Below, piece after piece: positions 1 through 4,790 of a stretch of DNA of 5,725 bases. The stretch spans positions 12,905-18,629 of the forward strand of contig JASLOY010000013.1 of the NCBI GenBank assembly GCA_030745255.1, in the 5' to 3' direction. The position numbers were made by a program, and so were the translations under genes. Under the pieces are notes generated by a model that made no database searches, was not told the origin of the DNA, and saw only the letters and a list, made by a program, of their open reading frames with translations. This DNA comes from Vicinamibacterales bacterium. GTDB taxonomy: Bacteria; Acidobacteriota; Vicinamibacteria; Vicinamibacterales; UBA8438. Numbering within the stretch: the first letter of the stretch is position 1; every line of letters starts with the position of its first letter.

Positions 1-398
1 ACATTACCGGAACCCCCAAATTCGCCCACGAACCGTCCACCCGGCCTCAAGGAGCGCCACACCGACGCGAGGACCTGGTCGGGTTCCTCGATCCAGTGGA
101 GCACGGAGTTGCTGAACACCGCGTCGAACTCCGTGTCGAACGGGAGATCGCGGGCGTCGATGATGCGCGCGTCGAGGCCACGCTTGCGTGCCGCCCAGAC
201 CTGTTCCGGGCTGCTGTCGATGGCGACCACCAGGCAGCCCGCGTTCCGAAACCGCTCGGTCAAGGCACCATCGCCACACCCGAGGTCCAGGATGCGCTCG
301 CCCGGTTTCGGGTCTAGCATGTCGGCGACCGGCTCGCCCAGCTCGGACACGAACCGAGCATGTTCGGCGTAGGATTCGGGGTCCCAGCGCTGGGGCAT
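1..398 (-). CDS. class I SAM-dependent methyltransferase, 5' part (runs off the left edge)
   Basis: From the ATG at 398 an open frame of 132 complete codons continues without a stop to the window edge, so only the N-terminal half or so is present. The protein begins MPQRWDPESYAEHARF and shows the Rossmann SAM-binding motif I at about residues 37-45 (LDLGCGDGA). An acidic residue ends strand 2 (D61, in VAIDSSP), DARDLPF lies at 81-87, and the post-motif region FDAVFSNSVLHWI at about 91-103 is followed by LRPGGRFVGEFGG. This is typical of small soluble methyltransferases with a Methyltransf_11/25-type domain, and trans-aconitate methyltransferases look similar. The substrate cannot be told from this part. 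An ATG nine bases upstream is followed at once by TAA, so 398 is the start. No strong Shine-Dalgarno sequence is seen. The gene follows hisA on the same strand after 85 bases and could be co-transcribed, but no histidine role is implied. Confidence 0.88.
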   Translation of the reverse strand, partial: MPQRWDPESYAEHARFVSELGEPVADMLDPKPGERILDLGCGDGALTERFRNAGCLVVAIDSSPEQVWAARKRGLDARIIDARDLPFDTEFDAVFSNSVLHWIEEPDQVLASVWRSLRPGGRFVGEFGGSGN

Positions 399-413
399 GG
401 CTTACATGTTTGC

Positions 414-450
414 TCAGAGAAGTCAGAAGTCAGAAGGCGGAAGGCGGGAG
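414..450 (+). repeat. heptamer array A (hisA to methyltransferase gap)
   Basis: Units on the plus strand are a 9-base variant TCAGAGAAG, TCAGAAG twice, then the degenerate GCGGAAG and GCGGGAG. On the coding strand the array reads TTCTGAC and lies just upstream of the methyltransferase start. Its gene-proximal edge is TGCTC-AG-AGAAGTCAG, starting at 411. Its far edge is GAAACAGG (450-457), resembling the edge of array B. Confidence 0.85.
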
Positions 451-483
451 AAACAGGACGGCTTCGCCATCGTCTGGTTCAGT

Positions 484-1173
484 TTACCCATCGGGTTCGT
501 CGAGTGACAGGGTGCCGGTGTAGATCGCCATGCCGACGACGGCGTCAATGCCCGCCGCATCGAGGGCGTCTATCTCCGTCTGGGTCGTGATGCCCCCTGC
601 CGCCGTGACGGGGCGAGTCGTTGCGGCCGCCACCTGCCGCACCGCTTCCATGTCGGTGCCGGTCATCAGGCCCTCGCGGTCCACGTGGGTGTAGAGGAAC
701 TCGCCACAATAGGGCTCGAGCACACGCGCCGCCTCGACGGCGGTCACCTCGACCGGCTCGGTCCAGCCTCGAATGACGACCCGTCCGCCTTTGCTGTCGA
801 CGGCGGCGATGATTCGCTCGGCGCCGACCGCGTGCGCCAGCGACCGGGCGAACGCCACGTCCGGTAGGCCGTCTTTGAACAGGGCCGAGCTGACAATGAC
901 CCTTTGCGCACCATAATCGAGCACCTCCCGCGCCCGGTCGATCGACCGGATGCCGCCCCCGATCCGGCACGGCAACTGTGGTGCGACCCGGCGGACAAGG
1001 GCGTCGTTGCTCCCCGATCCCATGGCGGCGTCCAGGTCAATGAGCTGCACCTTCGGGAACGGTGCGAACCGGCTGATCCAGCCGTCGAGGTCCGCGCTCT
1101 CGAGCGCCAGTCGCTCACCCTGGACGAGCTGCACCACACGCCCGTTCTTCAGGTCGATGGACGGGATCAGCAC
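484..1173 (-). CDS. hisA: HisA, ProFAR isomerase
   Basis: HisA, 1-(5-phosphoribosyl)-5-[(5-phosphoribosylamino)methylideneamino]imidazole-4-carboxamide isomerase, performs the Amadori rearrangement of ProFAR to PRFAR, the substrate of HisF/HisH. The 229-residue cytosolic (beta/alpha)8 barrel starts LIPSIDLKNGRVVQLVQG. The catalytic aspartates are D7 and, in AVDSKGG, D126, and the strand-6 threonine is T162 (YTHVDREG). Phosphate-binding motifs are GGGIRS (72-77), AAGGIT and the C-terminal VVGMAIYTG. The family is usually about 240 residues, so this one is slightly short, with shortened segments near residues 25-40. The usual acidic residue after the strand-6 threonine is His here. The start is GTG, fixed by homology of the LIPSIDL strand; GGGGA six bases upstream may act as a weak Shine-Dalgarno sequence. 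The gene lies downstream of hisF, the reverse of the common hisA-hisF order. Confidence 0.95.
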   Translation of the reverse strand: MLIPSIDLKNGRVVQLVQGERLALESADLDGWISRFAPFPKVQLIDLDAAMGSGSNDALVRRVAPQLPCRIGGGIRSIDRAREVLDYGAQRVIVSSALFKDGLPDVAFARSLAHAVGAERIIAAVDSKGGRVVIRGWTEPVEVTAVEAARVLEPYCGEFLYTHVDREGLMTGTDMEAVRQVAAATTRPVTAAGGITTQTEIDALDAAGIDAVVGMAIYTGTLSLDEPDG

Positions 1174-1183
1174 GCGAATTCCC

Positions 1184-1218
1184 CAAGAAGGCAGAAGTCA
1201 GAAGGCAGAAGGCAGAAG
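1184..1218 (+). repeat. heptamer array B (upstream of hisA)
   Basis: There are five units on the plus strand: CAAGAAG, GCAGAAG, TCAGAAG, GCAGAAG, GCAGAAG. On the coding strand it reads TTCTGCC/TTCTGAC and ends about 10 bases before the hisA GTG. It is the inverted partner of array C in the same gap. Its outer edge reads GAGAACAGG (1218-1226), resembling the edge of array A. Confidence 0.9.
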
Positions 1219-1311
1219 AGAACAGGTGCAAAGGCCGATGTCCTCGCCATTGATTCGATCACGTTCATCTGTGGTCCGGTCATTCTGCCTTCTGCCTTCT
1301 GCCTTCTGACT
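1196..1311. repeat. 23-bp perfect inverted repeat spanning the hisF-hisA junction
   Basis: Bases 1196-1218 are the exact reverse complement of 1289-1311, built from heptamer arrays B and C. With two mismatches the arms extend to 1188-1218 and 1289-1319; one of these would be a G-U wobble in the transcript. The intervening loop is 70 bases (1219-1288). In mRNA this would form a long stem that holds the last hisF codons in one arm, with the stop codon in the loop, and ends about 15 bases before the hisA start. No U-tract follows, so it does not look like a simple intrinsic terminator. It could act in mRNA processing, stability or modulation of hisA translation, or it may have no function. Confidence 0.8.
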
Positions 1312-2080
1312 CCTGACTTGCTGAATGGAGCCGCACCGGGATTCCGTGTGCGTGGAGATGTTCTTTCAGGTCCTCCACGGCATGCTCGGCGTAATGGAAG
1401 ATCGAGGCGGCAAGCGCCGCGTCGGCCTGACCCTCGGTGAAGACATCCACGAAGTGGGAGAAGGTGCCGGCGCCGCCCGATGCGATGACCGGAATCGGGA
1501 CGGCCGACGACACGGCGGCCGTCAGCTCGCAGTCGAATCCCTGTTTGGTGCCATCACGGTCGATCGACGTGAGCAGGATCTCTCCGGCGCCCCGGTCGGC
1601 CGCCTCGCGCGCCCACTCCACGGCATCGCGGTCGGTGCCCTGCTGTCCACTGCGGACATAGATCTTGAAGCGGTCGGCCTCACGCTTCGCATCGATCGCA
1701 ACGATGACCGCCTGACTGCCGTACCGCGCGGCCAGCGAGGTGATCAACTCGGGCTGAGCCAACGCGGCGGTGTTGATGCCGACTTTGTCTGCGCCAGCCT
1801 CGATGGCTGCCTCCGCGTGTTCCTCGCCACGGATGCCGCCGCCGACACACAACGGCAGGAAGATCTCCCGGGCCACCGCCTGAATAGTTTCGGCGAGCGC
1901 CTTCCGCTTCTCGATTGTGGCGGTCACGTCGAGAATCACCACCTCGTCGATCCCTTCACGGTTGTAGCGCTGTGCCAGCGTAGCCGGATCGCCGGCGTTT
2001 TGGAGCCCCTCGAAATTGACGCCCTTGACGACCGACCCGTCACGAACGTCGAGACACGCGATGATGCGCTTGGACAGCAT
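1280..2080 (-). CDS. hisF: HisF, imidazole glycerol phosphate synthase cyclase subunit
   Basis: HisF is the cyclase/lyase half of IGP synthase. It takes ammonia from HisH and converts PRFAR to imidazole glycerol phosphate and AICAR. The 266-residue TIM barrel starts MLSKRIIACLDVRDG. The catalytic aspartates are D11 and D130 (IVAIDAKRE). Phosphate-binding signatures are CVGGGIR (78-84), ASGGAGT (200-206), LAASIFHY (223-230) and the strand-6 SIDRDGTKQGFD. The family normally ends near GIPVRL, here residues 246-251, at about 250-255 residues. The last 15 residues (HSASQESEGRRQKAE) are extra, and about the last 12 are encoded by heptamer array C, ending in TGA. The start ATG at 2080 matches the conserved N-terminus. 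Upstream is CCACCCTC with no Shine-Dalgarno sequence. It lies 85 bases after hisH, its complex partner. Confidence 0.97.
   Translation of the reverse strand: MLSKRIIACLDVRDGSVVKGVNFEGLQNAGDPATLAQRYNREGIDEVVILDVTATIEKRKALAETIQAVAREIFLPLCVGGGIRGEEHAEAAIEAGADKVGINTAALAQPELITSLAARYGSQAVIVAIDAKREADRFKIYVRSGQQGTDRDAVEWAREAADRGAGEILLTSIDRDGTKQGFDCELTAAVSSAVPIPVIASGGAGTFSHFVDVFTEGQADAALAASIFHYAEHAVEDLKEHLHAHGIPVRLHSASQESEGRRQKAE
1283..1319 (-). repeat. heptamer array C (inside the hisF 3' end)
   Basis: On the coding strand the units are a partial AAG, TCAGGAG, TCAGAAG, GCAGAAG twice, then GCAGAA, running directly into the TGA that ends hisF. All of it is translated, giving the C-terminal stretch SQESEGRRQKAE. 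It is the inverted partner of array B. Confidence 0.92.
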
Positions 2081-2094
2081 GAGGGTGGATGCTC

Positions 2095-2150
2095 TCAGAA
2101 GTCAGAAGTCAGAAGTCAGAAGTCAGAAGGCAGAGGTCAGAGGGGAGAAG
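2095..2150 (+). repeat. heptamer array D (upstream of hisF), the longest and cleanest
   Basis: There are eight units on the plus strand: five perfect TCAGAAG copies (2095-2129) followed by GCAGAGG, TCAGAGG and GGAGAAG, so decay increases toward hisH. It fills most of the hisH-hisF gap. Its gene-proximal edge is TGCTC-TC-AGAAGTCAG (from 2090), nine bases before the hisF start. No oppositely oriented partner lies in this gap. Confidence 0.95.
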
Positions 2151-2165
2151 CGTGGAGTTGACGCA

Positions 2166-2792
2166 TCAGGACACCCGTCGAAGAAAATTATTCAGTATTC
2201 GGAGGCCGACATCCGAAGACTTCTCCGGGTGGAACTGCACGCCGCCCACGTGGCCGCGTTCCACGGCCGCCGCGAATACGATGCCATACTGAGTTGCTCC
2301 GACGCAGTCGGCCGTGACCGGTGCGGCGAACGAGTGTGTGAAGTACACCTGGTCGCCCTCGGCGACGCCATCGAGGAGCCACGACGGTTTGGTCAGGTGC
2401 AACGAGTTCCACCCGACATGCGGCACCTTGAGCCGTGTCGGCCCGGTCCGGCCGTCGGCCGAGTTCTCCTCGGCGAGCAGTCGACAGGTGCCGGCCAGCA
2501 GCTCCAGACCGGGATGACCAGGAGCTTCCTCGCTCTCGTCGAACAGCCACTGCATGCCGACACAGATCCCCAGCAGTGGTCGCTGGAGGTCGATGTGACT
2601 GCGAATAGCGGTCTGCCAGTCCGGCCCCAGCGCGGCGGTGACCCCGAAGTTGCCGACTCCGGGGACGATGATGCCGCCTGCCGACGCCAAGTCGGCCGGG
2701 GCGTCCGGGGTCGTGACCGTGGCGCCCAGATGGGCGAGCGCCTTGCGCACCGACGCCAGGTTGCCCGCCCCATAATCGATCAAGGCAATCAT
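2166..2792 (-). CDS. hisH: HisH, imidazole glycerol phosphate synthase glutaminase subunit
   Basis: HisH is a class I (triad) glutamine amidotransferase that hydrolyses glutamine and channels ammonia through the HisF barrel. The 208-residue length is normal. The N-terminus MIALIDYGAGNLASV is characteristic. The oxyanion-strand loop GVGNFG is at 45-50. The nucleophile C77 lies in LLGICVGMQ, PHVGWNSL is at 124-131, and the remaining triad residues are H188 and E190 in GGVQFHPEKSS. The C-terminus RILNNFLRR ends in TGA without extension. The start is fixed by the conserved IALIDYG strand; upstream CGAGCAACGGAA holds only a weak GAG core. It sits between hisB and hisF, 114 and 85 bases away, consistent with assembly of HisH and HisF from one transcript. 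Confidence 0.97.
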   Translation of the reverse strand: MIALIDYGAGNLASVRKALAHLGATVTTPDAPADLASAGGIIVPGVGNFGVTAALGPDWQTAIRSHIDLQRPLLGICVGMQWLFDESEEAPGHPGLELLAGTCRLLAEENSADGRTGPTRLKVPHVGWNSLHLTKPSWLLDGVAEGDQVYFTHSFAAPVTADCVGATQYGIVFAAAVERGHVGGVQFHPEKSSDVGLRILNNFLRRVS

Positions 2793-2803
2793 TTCCGTTG
2801 CTC

Positions 2804-2831
2804 GAAGAAGTCAGTAGTCAGAAGTGAGTAG
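2804..2831 (+). repeat. heptamer array E (upstream of hisH, degenerate)
   Basis: Units on the plus strand are GAAGAAG, TCAGTAG, TCAGAAG and TGAGTAG. The gene-proximal edge is TGCTC-GA-AGAAGTCAG (from 2799), six bases before the hisH start. AGAAGTCAG at 2806-2814 is inverted relative to array F at 2893-2901, so this gap may keep the remains of a B/C-like inverted pair. Between E and F, bases 2832-2889 hold nothing else I recognise. Confidence 0.75.
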
Positions 2832-2889
2832 ACGGCCGACCCGATTCGCCAACAGTCGTGATCTGAATCGATTCCCAACTTCCCTGTTC

Positions 2890-2903
2890 ATTCTGACTTC
2901 TGG
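2890..2903 (-). repeat. heptamer array F (just after the hisB stop, two units)
   Basis: On the coding strand it reads CCAGAAG then TCAGAAT, starting three bases after the hisB TAA. Its far edge is TGAACAGG, matching the edges of arrays A and B. Two units alone would be weak evidence; position, polarity and shared flank support it as a remnant. Confidence 0.6.
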
Positions 2904-2906
2904 GCC

Positions 2907-3494
2907 TTACAACAGCCCTTTCGTACTGGGCAGCTGTTTCGCCATCCGCGGGTCCTTGTCGCACGCGACACGGAGTGCCCTGGCGAAGGCCTTGAAGAGC
3001 GCCTCGACCTGGTGATGACTCGAGCGACCGTAGAGCACCTTCAGGTGCACGTTCGCACGCGCGCCCTGCGCGAACCCCTCGAAGAAGTCCTGAATCAGCT
3101 CCGATTGGAGATCGCCCACCCGCTGGACGCGCAGCCGGAGATCGACGACAGCGTGCGGCCGGCCGCCAAGGTCAATCGCGGCGACGCCGAGGGTTTCGTC
3201 CATTGGCATCACGAAGTACCCGGCGCGGTTGATGCCGCGGCGTGACCCGACCGCTTTGGCAACCGCCTCGCCAAGCGCGATCCCGACATCCTCGACGGTG
3301 TGATGTTGGTCGACGTCGAGATCGCCCTGCGCGTCGAGCTCGAGATCGAAGGCGCCGTGTCGCGCCACCAGCTCGAGCATGTGGTCCAGGAAGCGGATTC
3401 CGGTGCTGACGCTGTAGCGGCCTCGTCCCTCAATGCCAAGACGGATGGTGATCTGTGTCTCGGCGGTCCGCCGATCGATGCGTGAGCGTCTCAT
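2907..3494 (-). CDS. hisB: HisB, imidazoleglycerol-phosphate dehydratase (monofunctional)
   Basis: HisB dehydrates imidazole glycerol phosphate to imidazole acetol phosphate. It is a Mn-dependent cytosolic enzyme, a 24-mer in characterised members. The 195-residue length is that of the monofunctional form; no HAD-type histidinol-phosphatase domain is attached. Motifs seen are RIDRRTAETQI at the N-terminus, RFLDHMLELVARHG (34-47), the first metal motif DQHHTVED (H64, H65, E68), FVMPMDETLGVAAIDLGGRP (94-113), the second metal motif SSHHQVEALFKAFARAL (H160, H161, E164), and the terminal PSTKG. In the usual GxNxHHxxE motif the Asn is Ser158. The ATG overlaps the hisD TGA as ATGA, indicating translational coupling. 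AGAAGGG just upstream, made by the last heptamer unit of array G, may serve as ribosome binding site. Confidence 0.97.
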   Translation of the reverse strand: MRRSRIDRRTAETQITIRLGIEGRGRYSVSTGIRFLDHMLELVARHGAFDLELDAQGDLDVDQHHTVEDVGIALGEAVAKAVGSRRGINRAGYFVMPMDETLGVAAIDLGGRPHAVVDLRLRVQRVGDLQSELIQDFFEGFAQGARANVHLKVLYGRSSHHQVEALFKAFARALRVACDKDPRMAKQLPSTKGLL

Positions 3495-4777
3495 GTCCCT
3501 TCTGACTTCTGCCTTCTGACTTCTGCCTTCTGTGTGGCATTGTGCCCCAGTCGCACACGGACCGACCCGGCGTGGGCGGTCAGGCCCTCGGCTTCAGCCA
3601 GTTGCAGAATCGTAGGCGCCAGGGTGTCGAGCCCGCCTTTGGTAATTCGCTGCACACTGTGCACGTGAACGAAGTCGGAGGCGCTCAACCCGCCCCGAAG
3701 CCGAGCAGCCCCCCCGGTCGGCAGGACGTGGTTCGAGCCGGTGGCATAGTCTCCGGCGGCCTGGGCGCCGTAGGATCCAACAAAGACGGTGCCGGCGCGA
3801 GTCGTCCGGTGAGCGACGGTTTCCCGGTCGCAGACCAGATGCTCCGGAGCGATCCGATTGGCCAGCTCTACCGCCTGATCGACCGACGTGGTGACCACGA
3901 TCACGCCGTGCCGTCGCACCGATGCGCGCGCGGGGCCGTCGGCGGGAACCCGACGTTGCACCTGGGTCGCGATCCGAGCCGCGAGCCGGCGGTCCGGTGT
4001 GAGCACGATGGCGCGCGCGTCGGGGTCGTGCTCGGCCTGGGCGATGACGTCCGCGGCGATCCAGGCGGGGTTGCCGCGTGTCGCGATGATCACGATCTCG
4101 GTCGGGCCGGCGAGAAAGTCGATCGGGCACTCGGCCGAGACCAGCGCCTTGGCGGCGGCGACGTAGGCGCTGCCGGGACCCACGATCTTGTCGACCTTCG
4201 GTACGGTGGCAGTGCCATAGGCCAGCGCCGCAACCGCATGCGCGCCGCCCAGGCGAAATACCCGCGTGGCTCCAGCGATGGCGGCGGCCGCCAGCACCGT
4301 GGGGTCCGGTCTCGGGCAGGCCACGATGGTCTCGGGGACGCCGGCGACGCGCGCCGGAATCACCGTCATCAGCAACGACGAGGGCAATGGGTAGCGTCCG
4401 GCCGGCACGTAGCAGCCCACGCGGTCGAGCGGCGTCACCCGTTGCTCGATTTCGACGCCGGGTGTCACACTGGCGCGCCAGCCACGCGGCACCTGGCGCC
4501 GCGCGACCCGACGGATGTGTCGCGCCGCCGTCCGAATTGCCGTGCGCAGCGGCGGCGCGATTGTGCTCAGGCCGTCCTGTATCTCCTCACTGGTGACCTC
4601 GACCGGCGCCGTCAGCCCGTCGAACCGCCGGGCGTAGCGCATCGCGGCGGCATCGCCAGTCCGGCGCACGTCCTTCACGATCCGCGCTACTCGGCGCGTC
4701 ACGGCCGGGTCGGTCTCTAGCTGCCGGTCGATCAACCGCCCGACGGCCCTCCGATTCGACGATTCGATGATGCGCAT
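3491..4777 (-). CDS. hisD: HisD, histidinol dehydrogenase
   Basis: HisD catalyses the last two steps, the NAD+-dependent oxidation of L-histidinol via histidinal to L-histidine, and is a zinc homodimer in characterised members. Of 428 residues, the family core spans about 1-410. Motifs: YVPAGRYPLPSSLLM (123-137), GGAHAVAALAYGT (177-189), KVDKIVGPGSAYVAAAK (194-210), the zinc ligands Q247 and H250 (AQAEHDPDA), D343 (AAGDYATGSNHVLPT) and H402 (GLTAHAGSV), and the catalytic pair E312-H313 (APEHL). The family usually ends near the VRVRL at 406-410. The final 18 residues are an extension, and QKAEVRRQKSEG is encoded by heptamer array G. The start ATG matches the usual MRII-type N-terminus, 13 bases after hisG with no clear Shine-Dalgarno sequence. 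The TGA overlaps the hisB ATG. Confidence 0.97.
   Translation of the reverse strand: MRIIESSNRRAVGRLIDRQLETDPAVTRRVARIVKDVRRTGDAAAMRYARRFDGLTAPVEVTSEEIQDGLSTIAPPLRTAIRTAARHIRRVARRQVPRGWRASVTPGVEIEQRVTPLDRVGCYVPAGRYPLPSSLLMTVIPARVAGVPETIVACPRPDPTVLAAAAIAGATRVFRLGGAHAVAALAYGTATVPKVDKIVGPGSAYVAAAKALVSAECPIDFLAGPTEIVIIATRGNPAWIAADVIAQAEHDPDARAIVLTPDRRLAARIATQVQRRVPADGPARASVRRHGVIVVTTSVDQAVELANRIAPEHLVCDRETVAHRTTRAGTVFVGSYGAQAAGDYATGSNHVLPTGGAARLRGGLSASDFVHVHSVQRITKGGLDTLAPTILQLAEAEGLTAHAGSVRVRLGHNATQKAEVRRQKSEGT
3495..3504 (-). promoter_or_regulatory. possible hisB ribosome binding site formed by the last heptamer unit
   Basis: The coding strand reads CAGAAGGGAC directly before the hisB ATG. AGAAGGG is a partial match to AGGAGG at short spacing and lies at the end of array G. 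With the ATGA overlap this fits re-initiation by ribosomes finishing hisD. The spacing is tight, so this is suggestive only. Confidence 0.35.
3499..3532 (-). repeat. heptamer array G (inside the hisD 3' end)
   Basis: On the coding strand the units alternate between GCAGAAG (two copies) and TCAGAAG (two copies) after a leading CAGAAG. All are translated as the HisD C-terminal tail. The array ends about five bases before the hisB start. No oppositely oriented partner is present at this overlapping junction. Confidence 0.92.
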
Positions 4778-4790
4778 GGGGCGGCAGCGA

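Noticed and set aside
452..479. Imperfect hairpin just after the hisA stop (AACAGGACGGC ... CGTCTGGTT)
   Set aside because: The stem has several bulges and is followed on the transcript strand by only three Ts, so it does not support an intrinsic terminator call.
1325..2161. Plus-strand open frame of 278 codons opposite hisF
   Set aside because: It is a shadow of hisF; its C-terminus runs through array D in the always-open direction, which lengthens it artificially.
414..3532. CRISPR array
   Set aside because: The repeats are direct 7-base tandem units without spacers, in several separated blocks of both orientations, and there are no cas genes.
3542..4720. Long plus-strand open frame of 392 codons opposite hisD
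   Set aside because: It is an antisense shadow of a GC-rich gene with low-complexity, Arg/Gly-rich composition and no family signature; hisD on the other strand has all its catalytic residues.
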